A stretch of 64,000 nucleotides of DNA from Roseateles_B flavus (GTDB lineage: Bacteria; Pseudomonadota; Gammaproteobacteria; Burkholderiales; Burkholderiaceae_C). The notes below the pieces were generated by a model. That model was not told the DNA's origin. It searched no databases and worked only from the letters and a program-made list of their open reading frames with translations. Positions 36,369 through 47,567 of the stretch are shown here, in pieces. The translations under genes and the position numbers were made by a program. The first letter of the stretch is position 1, and every line of letters starts with the position of its first letter. Location of the stretch: positions 73,956 through 137,955 of the forward strand of contig NZ_JBDPZC010000013.1 in NCBI RefSeq assembly GCF_039872765.1. Reading direction: 5' to 3'.

Positions 36369-37295
36369 ATGAGCCTGGAAGCCGACGACCTGCTGCTCTT
36401 CGCCCGCGTGATGGAGGCCGGCAGCTTCAGCCGGGCGGCGGAGCGCCTGCATCTGCCCAAGTCCACGGTGTCGCGCCGCATGGCTGCACTGGAAGAGCGC
36501 CTGGGGGAGAAGCTGCTGCAGCGCTCCACCCGGCGGCTGGCGCTCACCGAGTTCGGCCAGGGCGTGCTGGAGCATGCGCGGGTGGTGGCCTCGGAGGTCG
36601 ACGGCGCGCTGGCGCTGGCCCTGCACCGCCAGCAACGGCCGCGCGGGCGGCTCAAGGTGTCCATGCCCGGGGACTTCGCCCAGCAGGCCCTGCCCGACAT
36701 GCTCGCCCGCTTCGTGCGCGACAACCCCGAGGTGCAGCTGGAGCTGGACCTCTCACCCCGCCGCGTGGACCTGATCGCCGAGGGCTTCGACCTGGCCATC
36801 CGCATGGGCGCGCTGCCCGAAGACTCGCAGCTGGCCGCGCGGCGCCTGGCCCTCATCGGCACCGGGCTCTATGCCTCGCCGGGCTACCTGGCGCTGCATG
36901 GCGAGCCGCAGCTGCCCGAGGCGCTCAGCAGCATGCACGGGCTGATGATCCTCAGCCGCCATGGCGACGCCCAGCCCTGGAAGCTGCGCCGAGGCGAGGA
37001 GCCGACGCGGGAGCACTGGGAAGGCCTGCCGCAGCTCAAGACCCTGGTCAACGCGCCCGACATGCTGCTGCGCATGGCCTGCGCCGACGTGGGCATCACC
37101 GCCGTGGGCTCGCATTTTGCGCAGCCCTTCGTGGACCGGGGCGAACTGGTGCGGGTACTGCCCGACTGGGAGCTGCCGCCGGTGCCCTGCTGGGCCGTCT
37201 TCCCGGAGCGCCGCCTGATGCCGCTGCGCACCCGGGCCTTCCTGGACGCCATGGTGGAGGTGCTCAGCCGCTGCCCCAAGGCGGTGGCCGGCTGA
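36369..37295 (+). CDS. LysR-family transcriptional regulator
   Basis: 308 residues: N-terminal winged helix (about 6-64; LLLFARVMEAGSFSRAAERLHLPKSTVSRRMAALEERLG) and a type-2 periplasmic-binding-like effector domain (about 92-295). The sequence resembles the subfamily that regulates divergent oxidoreductases. It probably controls azoR across a 121-base intergenic region with a perfect inverted repeat. Effector unknown, likely a quinone or electrophile. Confidence 0.9.
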   Translation: MSLEADDLLLFARVMEAGSFSRAAERLHLPKSTVSRRMAALEERLGEKLLQRSTRRLALTEFGQGVLEHARVVASEVDGALALALHRQQRPRGRLKVSMPGDFAQQALPDMLARFVRDNPEVQLELDLSPRRVDLIAEGFDLAIRMGALPEDSQLAARRLALIGTGLYASPGYLALHGEPQLPEALSSMHGLMILSRHGDAQPWKLRRGEEPTREHWEGLPQLKTLVNAPDMLLRMACADVGITAVGSHFAQPFVDRGELVRVLPDWELPPVPCWAVFPERRLMPLRTRAFLDAMVEVLSRCPKAVAG

Positions 37296-37313
37296 GGCGC
37301 CGGCCGGGCCGGT

Positions 37314-38060
37314 TCAGTCCAGCTTGAAGCCGATCTCCACCGTGGCTTCGCGCTGCTTGGGGATGGGCGCGAACTTCCATTGCTGGACCGCCGCGATGGC
37401 GCTGGAGGCCAGGCGCTTGTTGGCGTTGCCCAGGCTCTCGACCTTGGTGGTCGTGCCATCCGGCTTGACCTGGAAGCGCACCATCACCGAGCCACTGCGG
37501 ATGTTGCTGGCCAGCTGGCGGGGGATGTCGGGGTCGACCTTCTGGATCAGGCGCAGGGCCACCTCTTCCTCCGGCTCGGGCGCCGGCGCGGCGCGGGTGG
37601 GCTCGGTGGCCGGCGGTGCAGGCGGCGTGGCCGGGGCTGCGGCCACCAGCTCGGGCTTGGGCGCCGGAGCCTCGGGCTCACGGCCGGCAGCGAGCTGCTG
37701 TTCCTGGCTGGCCGCCGGGGCGGGCACGGAGGCTGCCGCCTGCGCGGTCGGCGCCGCGGCGGCAGGCGTCGGGGCTGGCGCCGTGGCGACGGCGGGCTTG
37801 GGTGCCGGCGCCTTGGCGGCCGGCGCCGGCTTGGGCGCCGGGGCCGGCGCCTCAGGCTTGGCGGAATGCGTGGCGTGGAACTTGATCCATTGCAGGACCT
37901 TGTCGGCGTCCCGCTTGGCACGGTCGGAATCGCTGATGCCCGAGGCGGACCCCGCCTTGCCGGCCGGCTCGGCCGTCTGGGCAGACGCAGGAACGCTGAA
38001 CAGCAACTGGCAGGCCAGCGCCAACGCGGTGGCGGAATACAGCTTGGTGGACATGCTCAT
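37314..38060 (-). CDS. TonB C-terminal-domain periplasmic protein
   Basis: 248 residues. N-terminal hydrophobic segment ends A-S-A-Q, which reads as a cleavable signal peptide (about 1-28) rather than the usual uncleaved TonB anchor. Then a short charged segment, a Pro/Ala/Lys-rich linker (about 66-165), and a TonB C-terminal domain (about 172-248; IPRQLASNIRSGSVMVRFQVKPDGTTTKVE... AVQQWKFAPI). No ExbB/ExbD genes adjoin. If cleaved it could not transduce energy like TonB and may instead be a periplasmic adaptor. Start 38060 or 38054. Confidence 0.75.
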   Translation of the reverse strand: MSMSTKLYSATALALACQLLFSVPASAQTAEPAGKAGSASGISDSDRAKRDADKVLQWIKFHATHSAKPEAPAPAPKPAPAAKAPAPKPAVATAPAPTPAAAAPTAQAAASVPAPAASQEQQLAAGREPEAPAPKPELVAAAPATPPAPPATEPTRAAPAPEPEEEVALRLIQKVDPDIPRQLASNIRSGSVMVRFQVKPDGTTTKVESLGNANKRLASSAIAAVQQWKFAPIPKQREATVEIGFKLD

Positions 38061-38266
38061 TGCAACCCTAAGACCCCTGGCACGGCGTCGTGCCATCCCA
38101 CGAACGGCGGCACCTCTGTGGGTGCGTCCGCTGTTCTGATTCAACAAAGCAGGCGGTCTCTAGCGCCTATGACTTTCGGTAACAAGTGTCTCGCACCGGT
38201 CTGCAAGCGGCACTGCGGGATTCCCCCGAGCCGGCGTGCAGATCGCACGCTTGCTTCTATACTCGC

Positions 38267-38388
38267 GGCTTGCTCCGGGGAGCCCTGATGCGCCAAGGCG
38301 ATGGCTTTGGCGTCGGGCTGAGACGTGGTGGAAGCCATGGACCCGCTGAACTTGATCCGGTTCGTACCGGCGTAAGAAGAGCCTGCCA
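38267..38388 (+). ncRNA. TPP riboswitch (THI element) upstream of thiC
   Basis: Conserved TPP-aptamer blocks are all present: GGGGAGCCC (about 38277-38284), GGGCTGAGA (38315-38323), GAACTTGATCCGG (38348-38360) and TTCGTACCGGCGTAAGAA (38361-38378). It lies 160 bases upstream of the thiC ATG on the same strand, leaving room for an expression platform. TPP binding should lower expression of the thi operon; the mechanism (terminator or ribosome-site sequestration) is not clear. Confidence 0.93.
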
Positions 38389-38550
38389 GCCCGTGCTTCC
38401 TGCCGGGGCTGCGGGCCCTGGACCCAGGGCCGCCATCCACCCTCGATGGCGTACCGCGGCATCCATGGCCCCACCCCCTGAACGCCTCGCTGGCGCCCTC
38501 GCGCCCCGACCCGTCCTGCTCGGCCTCCGGACCTCACCTGGAGACCGTGC

Positions 38551-40440
<1,890 letters not shown>

Positions 40441-40459
40441 GGCCGCACCGGGAGCACGC

Positions 40460-41533
40460 ATGAGCGCCACCATCGCCATCGCGGGCGCCGGCCTGGCCGG
40501 GCGCCTCTTCGCCTGGGCCCTGGCCCGGGCCGGCCACCGCGTGCAGGTCTTCGACGCAAGACCCGGCCCCGAGCCCCTGTTCGACGGCCAGGGTGCGGCA
40601 GCCTTCACCGCGGCCGGCATGCTGAGCCCGCTGGCCGAGTTGGAAAAGGCCGAGCCGGCCATCGCGGCGGCGGGCTGGCGCTCCCTGGCGCTGTGGCCTG
40701 CCGTCGTTCGCCAGCTGGCCTCGCGCCAGCCGGTGGGCCTGCAGCTGAACGGCAGCCTGTTGCTGGCCCAGCGCAGCGACGTCGGCGCCGCGCAGCGGGT
40801 GCTGGGTCGCCTGCAGCAGCCCGGCCTGGAGGCCTTCCCGCAGCCCCAGCCGCTGGAGCCCCAGGCCCTGGCCGCGCTGGAGCCCGCCCTGCGGCGCAGC
40901 CCGGGCCTGCTGGCCTGGCTGCTGCCAGGCGAGGGTCTGGTCCATCCGCTGGAGGCCATGGCCGCGCTGCACGCCGATGCCCCCGATTGCGCCTGGCACT
41001 GGTCGCAGCCCGTGGCCCGCTGCGAGCCCGGCTGGCTGCAGCTGGACGACAGCCGCATCGATGCAGACTGGGTCATCGACTGCCGCGGCCTGGGTGCCCA
41101 GGCCCAGCTGCCGGCGCTGCGCGGCGTGCGCGGCGAGGTCATCGCCCTGGACGCCGCGGGCCACGGCCTGACGCGGGCCGTGCGCCTGCTGCATCCGCGC
41201 CACCGCGTCTACCTTGTGCCACGCACCGCCGACCAGCTGCTGATCGGCGCGACCGAGGTCGAGAGCGAGGACCGCAGCCCGGTGAGCCTGCAAAGCGCCG
41301 TCGAGCTGATGGCCGCAGCCCACAGCGTGATGCCGCAACTGGCCGAGGCCCGCATCGTGCGCCTGGACCGCAACCTGCGCCCCGCCTTCCCCGACCACCA
41401 GCCCCACCTGCACCACGAGCCCGGCCTGCTGCGCCTCAACGGCCTGTACCGCCACGGCTGGCTGCTGGCGCCCGCGCTGGTCGACCAACTGCTCAAGGGC
41501 AGCGGCCTCGGCGCGCTGCCGCACATGCCATGA
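40460..41533 (+). CDS. thiO: Glycine oxidase-like FAD enzyme of thiazole synthesis
   Basis: 357 residues. Rossmann FAD motif IAGAGLAGRLFAWAL (about 6-20), DAO-family core and C-terminal LNGLYRHGWLLAPALVDQLL. ThiO oxidises glycine to the imine used to build the thiazole in proteobacteria lacking ThiH. It lies 19 bases after thiC; its stop overlaps the thiS start (ATGA), so the two are coupled. Confidence 0.88.
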   Translation: MSATIAIAGAGLAGRLFAWALARAGHRVQVFDARPGPEPLFDGQGAAAFTAAGMLSPLAELEKAEPAIAAAGWRSLALWPAVVRQLASRQPVGLQLNGSLLLAQRSDVGAAQRVLGRLQQPGLEAFPQPQPLEPQALAALEPALRRSPGLLAWLLPGEGLVHPLEAMAALHADAPDCAWHWSQPVARCEPGWLQLDDSRIDADWVIDCRGLGAQAQLPALRGVRGEVIALDAAGHGLTRAVRLLHPRHRVYLVPRTADQLLIGATEVESEDRSPVSLQSAVELMAAAHSVMPQLAEARIVRLDRNLRPAFPDHQPHLHHEPGLLRLNGLYRHGWLLAPALVDQLLKGSGLGALPHMP

Positions 41534-41787
41534 ACACTGCCAAAAGTCCCCGCATCGACCACTACGCCACCACCGTGCCCAGCAGCCTGCGCGTGCACCT
41601 GGACGGCCAGGCCATGGACGTTCCCGAAGGCTGCAGCCTGGCCCAGCTCCTGAGCCTGCTGGGCCAGTCGCCCGAGGCCGTGGCGACCGCCGTCAACGGC
41701 CAGCACGTCCCGCGCGAGGCGCGTGCCGTGCACGCCCTGGAGGCGGGCGACCAGATCCTGCTGTTCCGCCCCATCGTGGGCGGTTGA
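41530..41787 (+). CDS. thiS: Sulfur carrier protein ThiS
   Basis: 85 residues, ubiquitin-like; the first about 18 residues are an extension compared with the usual 66. It ends in Gly-Gly (PIVGG), the thiocarboxylate-forming C-terminus. VPEGCSLAQLLSLLG and VATAVNGQHVPREA are typical. It donates sulfur to ThiG. Position between thiO and thiG is canonical. ThiF, which activates ThiS, is not in the window. Confidence 0.92.
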   Translation: MNTAKSPRIDHYATTVPSSLRVHLDGQAMDVPEGCSLAQLLSLLGQSPEAVATAVNGQHVPREARAVHALEAGDQILLFRPIVGG

Positions 41788-41797
41788 GGACATGCCC

Positions 41798-42592
41798 ATG
41801 GACGATCTGCTCCACATCGACGGCCGCGCCCTGCGCAGCCGCTTCTTCATCGGCTCTGCGGGCTATCCCAGCCCGCAGGTGCTGGGCGAGGCCATCCGTG
41901 CCTCGCAAAGCCAGGTGCTCACGGTCGGGCTCAAGCGCAGCCTGCAGGGCGCGGGCGACAACGGCGCCGTGGCCCTGGCCCTGCAGGCCATCCAGGCCCA
42001 GGGCGGCCACCTGCTGCCCAACACCGCCGGCTGCCGCAGCGCGCGCGAGGCGGTCACGCTGGCCCAGATGGCCCGCGAGGTCTACGGCACCGCCTGGATC
42101 AAGCTGGAGGTGACGGGCGACGAGCACACCCTGCAGCCCGACCCCTTCGAGCTGCTCAGCGCCGCCGAGCAGCTGGTCCGCCAGGGCTTCACCGTCTTCC
42201 CCTACTGCACCGAGGACCTGGTGCTGTGCCGCCGCCTGCTGGACGCCGGCTGCGAGGTGCTCATGCCCTGGGGCGCGCCCATCGGCTCGGGCCAGGGCCT
42301 GCTGCACCGCCATGGCCTGCGCACGCTGCGCGAGCGACTGCCGGACGCCGTGCTGATCGTCGACGCCGGCCTGGGCGCGCCTTCTCATGCGGCCGAGGCG
42401 CTGGAGCTGGGCTTCGACGCCGTGCTGCTGAACTCGGCCGTGGCCCAGGCCCGCGACCCGGTGCGCATGGCCGCGGCCTTCCGCGACGCCGTCAGCGCCG
42501 GCCGGTCGGCCTGGCGCGCCGGGCTGATGGCGCCGCAGGACTTCGCCGTGGCCAGCACGCCGGTGGGCGACCACGCCTTCCTGCTCGGATGA
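41798..42592 (+). CDS. thiG: Thiazole synthase
   Basis: 264 residues, TIM barrel. Motifs LTVGLKRS, LPNTAGCRSAREAV, WIKLEVTGDEHTLQPD, EVLMPWGAPIGSGQGL, VLIVDAGLGAPSHAAEALELGFDAVLLNSAVA are diagnostic. Forms the thiazole carboxylate from DXP, dehydroglycine and ThiS thiocarboxylate. GAGGA is spaced for ATG 41798 rather than 41792. The stop overlaps the thiDE start. Confidence 0.96.
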   Translation: MDDLLHIDGRALRSRFFIGSAGYPSPQVLGEAIRASQSQVLTVGLKRSLQGAGDNGAVALALQAIQAQGGHLLPNTAGCRSAREAVTLAQMAREVYGTAWIKLEVTGDEHTLQPDPFELLSAAEQLVRQGFTVFPYCTEDLVLCRRLLDAGCEVLMPWGAPIGSGQGLLHRHGLRTLRERLPDAVLIVDAGLGAPSHAAEALELGFDAVLLNSAVAQARDPVRMAAAFRDAVSAGRSAWRAGLMAPQDFAVASTPVGDHAFLLG

Positions 42593-44307
42593 CATCCATG
42601 GCACAAACCCTGCCCTCCGCCCTGCCCCACCCCTGCCTGCCCTCGCCCTGGTTCGAGGCACCGGACCCCGCCCTGGAACGACTGCCCGCCTGGCATGAGG
42701 CCCCTGCGCCTCCCGTCATCTGGAGCGTCGCCGGCCATGACAGCGGCGGCGCCGCCGGCCTCAGCGCTGACGCCCGTGCGGCGGCCGCGCTGGGCGTGCA
42801 CCTGTGCCCCGTGGTGGCCGCGGTCACCGCGCAGAACTCCCTGGGCGTGGAGGCCGTGCACGCGCTGCCGGGCGCCCAGATCCGCGCGCAGCTCGCCGCG
42901 CTGAGGCAAGACCTGACCCCGCGGGTGATCAAGACCGGCCTGCTGGGCAGCGTGGACGCCGTCGAGGCCCTGCTGGAGGTGCTGGCCCAGCTGCGTGCGC
43001 AGGGCCGGCGCGTGGACCTGGTCGTCGACCCGGTGCTGGGCGCCAGCGCCGGCGGGGCGGCCTTCTGCGACGAGGCCCTGCTGCAGGCCTGTCGCGAACG
43101 CCTGCTGCCCGCCGCCACGCTGATCACCCCCAACCGCCGCGAGGCCCTGCGGCTGCTGCAGCACCTGCCCGGCGCCGAGGCGCGCGCCGGCCTGGACGTG
43201 CCCGCGCTTGCCGCCGCGCTGCGCCATCACCTGGCCCCGCAGGCCGGCGTGTGCATCACCGGCGGCGACGACGCCCTGCCCGTGCCCGGTGCGCAAGACC
43301 TGGCCCTGGACTGGCTGGACCTGCCCGACCAGGGCCAGGGCAGCAGCCCCGCCCTGCGCGGCTGGCTGGCCCTGCCCCGCCTGCGGCAGGCGCCGCTGCA
43401 TCACCATGGCAGCGGCTGCACCTTCGCCAGCGCCGCCGCGGCTGCCCTGGCCCGCGGCTTCCCGGTGGGCGACGCCCTGGTACTGGCCAAGATGTGCAGC
43501 TGGCACGGCCTGCGCCAGGGCCATGCCGCCGGCGCGGGCCCCGGCCCGCTGCGCCCGACGCCGGACTTCATCCACAGCCCCGAGGCCCTGCCTGTGATGG
43601 GCTTCGGCGACGAGACCCGACCCGACGCCACCACGCTGGCGCGCTGGACGGCCGTGCTCTCGGGCACGGCCGGTGCAGCGGACATGGGCAAAGGGCTCTA
43701 CGGCATCGTGGACGACGAGCAAGGGCTGGCCGCGGTGGCGGGCGCCGGCCTCGCGCATCTGCAGCTGCGCAGCAAGACCGCACCGGACGACGACAGCGCC
43801 GCGCTGCGCCGGCGCATCGCCGCCGCCGTGCAGTGCATGCGCGGCCACCCCGGCACCCGCTTCTGGGTCAACGACCACTGGCAGCTGGCCCTCGAGCTGG
43901 GAGCCGGCGGCATCCACCTGGGCCAGGAAGACTGGGCCTGCCTGGACGCCGCCCAGCGCCTGCACATCCTGGACAGCGGTGCCGCCCTGGGCCTCTCCAG
44001 CCACAGCCTGTGGGAGCTGGCCCGGGCCCGCGGCCTGGCGCCCGCCTACATCGCCTGCGGCCCCGTCTGGGCGACGACGACCAAGCGCATGCCCTGGCTG
44101 GCTCAGGGTCTGAGCCAGCTGGCCTGGTGGGCGCGCATGGCCGGGCGGCCAGTGGTGGCGATCGGAGGCGTGCTGGCGCCGGAGCAGGTCGAGGCGGCCG
44201 CCCGTGCGGGCGCGTCCGCCGTGTGCCTGGTGCGCGGGCTCGCCCCAGAGCGCCTGGAGGCCTACCGCGCGGCCTGGCGGGCCGGTCGCCGGGACGTCAG
44301 CGGCTGA
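42589..44307 (+). CDS. thiDE: Bifunctional HMP-phosphate kinase/thiamine-phosphate synthase (ThiD-ThiE fusion)
   Basis: 572 residues. The N-terminal ThiD ribokinase fold (about 40-315) has SVAGHDSGGAAGL, AVTAQNSLGV, VVDPVLGASAGG, LITPNRREA and HHHGSGCTFASA. A linker (about 316-360) leads to the ThiE TIM-barrel (about 361-560) with LQLRSK, WVNDHWQLALELGAGGIHLGQED, LGLSSHS, CGPVWATTTK and VVAIGGV. It phosphorylates HMP-P and couples HMP-PP to thiazole phosphate to give thiamine phosphate. Last gene of the thi operon; its last 11 bases overlap the convergent PLP-enzyme gene. It carries a 12-mer repeat at 42906-42917. Confidence 0.93.
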   Translation: MTSMAQTLPSALPHPCLPSPWFEAPDPALERLPAWHEAPAPPVIWSVAGHDSGGAAGLSADARAAAALGVHLCPVVAAVTAQNSLGVEAVHALPGAQIRAQLAALRQDLTPRVIKTGLLGSVDAVEALLEVLAQLRAQGRRVDLVVDPVLGASAGGAAFCDEALLQACRERLLPAATLITPNRREALRLLQHLPGAEARAGLDVPALAAALRHHLAPQAGVCITGGDDALPVPGAQDLALDWLDLPDQGQGSSPALRGWLALPRLRQAPLHHHGSGCTFASAAAAALARGFPVGDALVLAKMCSWHGLRQGHAAGAGPGPLRPTPDFIHSPEALPVMGFGDETRPDATTLARWTAVLSGTAGAADMGKGLYGIVDDEQGLAAVAGAGLAHLQLRSKTAPDDDSAALRRRIAAAVQCMRGHPGTRFWVNDHWQLALELGAGGIHLGQEDWACLDAAQRLHILDSGAALGLSSHSLWELARARGLAPAYIACGPVWATTTKRMPWLAQGLSQLAWWARMAGRPVVAIGGVLAPEQVEAAARAGASAVCLVRGLAPERLEAYRAAWRAGRRDVSG

Positions 44308-45457
44308 GTCCCCGGGCCTCGATGGCCCAGACCGCCTCGACGCGGCCCGCACGGTGCGCGACGATCGCATCGTGCAGGTTCAGCGTGGGGTCGCAGTGAC
44401 CCGGCACCAGCAGGACCTGCTCGCCCAGGCGCGGCTTGGCGCCGCCGGGCGTGCGGCACTGCAGGATGCCGTGCTCGTCATTGGCCGAGACATAGTCCCA
44501 GCGCTCGCTGGGGCTGCCGGCCTCCCAGACCCAGGGCATGCCCGACTCGGCAGACAGGGACTTGAGCCCGGCATCCAGCACCGCGCGGTCGCCGGTGCCC
44601 TCGCTCATCACCCGGCTGGCCAGCAGCAGGCTGTGCTCGAAGCGCAGGCCGTCGTCGGCCGTCTCGTTGCGGCCGTAGTCCGCATCCATGAAGACATAGG
44701 AGCCGGGCTGCAGCTCGGTGTAGAGCCCCAGGCCCAGGTCGAAGGCGGCGCTGCCGGTGCCGCCGCCGGTGACGGTCTCGCAGGCAATGCCCTCGTCCAG
44801 CAGGTCCCGCACCACGAGGCGGGCGCGCTCGGTGGCGCGCAGCACGGCCTCGCGGCGGACCTCCGCGCCGCGCACATGCTGCAGGCCGCCCTGGTAGGCC
44901 TGCAGGCCCTTGAAGCGCAGCTGGCCGGCGTACTGCGCGATCACCTCGACCAGGCGCAGCACCGCCGGCGCGTCGGCCACGCCGCAGCGGTCCTGGCCGA
45001 TATTGATCTCGACCAGCAGCTCCAGCCGACTGCCGGCCTGCTCGCAGGCCTGGGCCAGCTGCTCCACCTGCTGTTCGTGGTCCACGCAGACGCTCATGCG
45101 CGCATGGCCGGCCAGCGCGGCCAGCAGCCGGGCCTTGGCCTCGCCGATGAGCTCGTTGCTCACGAGGATGTCCGGAATGCCCGCCGCCACGAAGGGGATG
45201 GCCTCGCTGACCTTCTGGCAGCAGATGCCCACCGCGCCCGCCCGCATCTGGGCCTGGGCGATGGCCACGCACTTGTGCGCCTTGGCATGCGGACGCAGGG
45301 CCAGGCCGGCGGAGTCGGCCGCGGCCTGCATCTGCCGCACATTGCGCTCGAAGGCGTCCAGATCCAGCAGCAGGGCCGGGCTGTCCACGGCACTCAGCAG
45401 ATCACCGGGCCTGGCGGCCGGCGGCAGCAGCGAAGAAAGGAGGTCGGACGGTTTCAT
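44297..45457 (-). CDS. DSD1-family PLP enzyme (D-threonine aldolase-like)
   Basis: 386 residues. N-terminal alanine-racemase-type barrel with PLP lysine in LRPHAKAHKCVAIAQ (about 54-68), ICCQKVSEAIPF and GLQAYQGGLQHVRG; C-terminal domain with a metal-binding His/Cys pair in PGHCDPTLNLHDA. This matches D-threonine aldolase / D-3-hydroxyaspartate dehydratase enzymes, which cleave D-beta-hydroxy amino acids with a divalent metal. Convergent with thiDE and overlapping it by 11 bases. Exact substrate cannot be read from sequence. Confidence 0.85.
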   Translation of the reverse strand: MKPSDLLSSLLPPAARPGDLLSAVDSPALLLDLDAFERNVRQMQAAADSAGLALRPHAKAHKCVAIAQAQMRAGAVGICCQKVSEAIPFVAAGIPDILVSNELIGEAKARLLAALAGHARMSVCVDHEQQVEQLAQACEQAGSRLELLVEINIGQDRCGVADAPAVLRLVEVIAQYAGQLRFKGLQAYQGGLQHVRGAEVRREAVLRATERARLVVRDLLDEGIACETVTGGGTGSAAFDLGLGLYTELQPGSYVFMDADYGRNETADDGLRFEHSLLLASRVMSEGTGDRAVLDAGLKSLSAESGMPWVWEAGSPSERWDYVSANDEHGILQCRTPGGAKPRLGEQVLLVPGHCDPTLNLHDAIVAHRAGRVEAVWAIEARGLSR

Positions 45458-45636
45458 CGCGCCATTGTGACCCAGCCTGCTAGCGCTTCAAGCCCGCGCC
45501 CGCATCCTCAAGCCGTACAGGTTGACGGGATGAAAACCCCGCGCAAAGCCCCTATTCATCCATAAAAAGTGGGATGCTCAGCCTTCACAGCGGCGAAACA
45601 CTGCCCGCTCAACCTTGCTTCACTGAGGAGAGCGCC

Positions 45637-46509
45637 ATGGCCCAGACCCGTCTCTATTCGCACCAGCAGCTGATGAACGACCCCACGCTCTTCATGGGGC
45701 AGGTGCCGCTCATCGCCCACGGGGATTCCTGGTTTTCCTTCGGGGACTTCTTCCCGACCAAGACGCGCTCCCTGCTGGACTTCTTCCAGTTCGGCCGTGA
45801 CGCCGGCATCGTCAACTACGCCATGCCGGGGCAGAAGCTCAAGGACTACCCCGATCCGCAGCGCTATGCCAAGTTCCACCTGGCCATGACCTTGCGCGGC
45901 ATGCCCCGCTGGGGCGCGCTGCTGCTCTCGGGCGGCGGCAACGACATGATCGCCTGGCTGCGCCGCGGCCCGGGCACCGACCTCAGCCAGCGCCTGCTGC
46001 GCTCACAGGCCGAGTGGCTGCCGGAGCACTTCGGGCCGCTGCGCTATGTCTCGGAGCATGGCTGGAGCCATCTCTGCGCCGAGCTGCTGCAGGCCTACAC
46101 CGAGCTGGACGCCCTGCGCGACCAGTGCGCCAACCCCCAGGCCCCCATGGTCACCCATGTCTACGATTACATGGTCCCGCGCTTCGCCTACGCCGCCGGC
46201 GGGCTGGCCGGGCCCTGGTGCGCGCCCAGCCTGCAGACCTTCCAGATTCCCGCCGAGGCCTGGGCGCCGATCATGCGCATCCTGGTGGACTGGAACCACA
46301 GCTTCCTCACTCACACCGTGCAGAACTGCATCGGCAACTTCGTGGTGCTGGACACGCGCGGCGTCAGCCAGCCCGCGGAGGCCGGCAGCACCGGCCGCAG
46401 CGGCGACTGGCAGAACGAGATCCACCTGACGCCCGAGGGCTACGACAAGCTGGCCCGCCGCAGCTGCAATGACACCCTGGCCAGCCTGGTGGCGGGCTAC
46501 GAGATCTGA
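45637..46509 (+). CDS. SGNH/GDSL-family hydrolase, apparently cytoplasmic
   Basis: 290 residues. Block I HGDSW with nucleophile Ser31 (IAHGDSWFSFGDFF), block III SGGGND (about 109-114), and C-terminal D/H block IHLTPEGYDKL (about 266-276) with catalytic His. No signal peptide, which is unusual since many SGNH esterases are secreted. GAGGAG precedes ATG 45637. It stands alone between the DSD1-like gene and a transporter. Substrate (lipid, acetyl-sugar or other ester) unknown. Confidence 0.8.
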   Translation: MAQTRLYSHQQLMNDPTLFMGQVPLIAHGDSWFSFGDFFPTKTRSLLDFFQFGRDAGIVNYAMPGQKLKDYPDPQRYAKFHLAMTLRGMPRWGALLLSGGGNDMIAWLRRGPGTDLSQRLLRSQAEWLPEHFGPLRYVSEHGWSHLCAELLQAYTELDALRDQCANPQAPMVTHVYDYMVPRFAYAAGGLAGPWCAPSLQTFQIPAEAWAPIMRILVDWNHSFLTHTVQNCIGNFVVLDTRGVSQPAEAGSTGRSGDWQNEIHLTPEGYDKLARRSCNDTLASLVAGYEI

Positions 46510-46654
46510 GGCGCAGCCGCGAGGGGGGCAGGCGCGGCGCACAGATCGCGCGGCCGCGATCGCCAGGCGCAGGCTGGCGGGCATACTGCGCGGTCGCCAC
46601 CGTGGGCCCTTCGGCCCGTCACGGTGAAGCCCCTGCCGCCCGCCCTGCCCGCCG

Positions 46655-47536
46655 ATGTCCACCCTTGCCCTGCTGCTCGTCCTGGCCGCCGCCCTGTGCC
46701 ATGCCCTCTGGAACCTGGTCGCCAAGCGCCAGGGCGGAGGCAGCGAGCTGGTGCTGATCAGCGCGATCCTGGTCAGCGTGGTCTGGGCGCCGCTGGCCGT
46801 CTGGCAGGGCTGGGACACGCTGCCGACGCTGGGTCGGGTGGAGTGGGCCGCCCTGGTCGCCAGCACCGTGCTGCACCTGGTCTATTTCCGCTGCCTGCTG
46901 CATGGCTACCAGGTCTCGGACCTCACCGTCGTCTACCCCGTGGCACGCGGCAGCGGCCCCCTGCTGAGCACGGCCGGCGCCGTGCTGGTGCTGGGCGAGC
47001 GGCTCAGCCTGGCCGGCGGCCTGGGCGCGCTGATGGTGGTGGGCGGCGTCTTCCTGATCGCCGGCGGCCCGGCCCTGTGGCGCCAGGCCCATGACGCCGC
47101 GCGCCGCGAGCGCACGCTGCGCGGCCTGCGCTGGGGTGCGCTGACCGGGGTCTGCATTGCCGGCTACACCCTGCTGGACGGCTATTCGGTCAAGGTGCTG
47201 ATGATCTCGCCCATCGTGCTGGACTACGTCGCCAACGTGCTGCGCGTCCCGATGATGCTGCCGGTGGCCCTGCGCGACCCGGCGGCTTTCAAGGCGGCCT
47301 GGCGCCGGCTGTGGAAGGCCGGCCTGGCCATCGCCGTCCTGAGCCCCGCGAGCTATGTGATGGTGCTGTACGCCATGCGCATCGCCCCGCTGAGCCATGT
47401 GGCGCCGGCACGCGAGCTGTCCATGCTGTTCGCGGCCCTGGCCGGCGGCAGCCTGCTGGGCGAGGGCGACCGCCTGCTGCGCCTGCTGGGCGCGGCCTGC
47501 ATCGCCCTGGGCGTGATGGGGCTGGCGCTGGCCTGA
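46655..47536 (+). CDS. EamA/DMT-superfamily transporter
   Basis: 293 residues with ten hydrophobic helices in two repeats of five, the DMT (drug/metabolite transporter) pattern; first repeat begins LALLLVLAAALCHALWNLVAKR, and the second about residue 145. Ends in LGAACIALGVMGLALA. These proteins export amino acids, nucleotides or metabolites across the inner membrane. Starts 145 bases after the SGNH gene; no clear operon. Substrate unpredictable. Confidence 0.88.
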   Translation: MSTLALLLVLAAALCHALWNLVAKRQGGGSELVLISAILVSVVWAPLAVWQGWDTLPTLGRVEWAALVASTVLHLVYFRCLLHGYQVSDLTVVYPVARGSGPLLSTAGAVLVLGERLSLAGGLGALMVVGGVFLIAGGPALWRQAHDAARRERTLRGLRWGALTGVCIAGYTLLDGYSVKVLMISPIVLDYVANVLRVPMMLPVALRDPAAFKAAWRRLWKAGLAIAVLSPASYVMVLYAMRIAPLSHVAPARELSMLFAALAGGSLLGEGDRLLRLLGAACIALGVMGLALA

Positions 47537-47567
47537 GTCCTGCGCAGGCTCGGCGGCCGGCTGGAAC

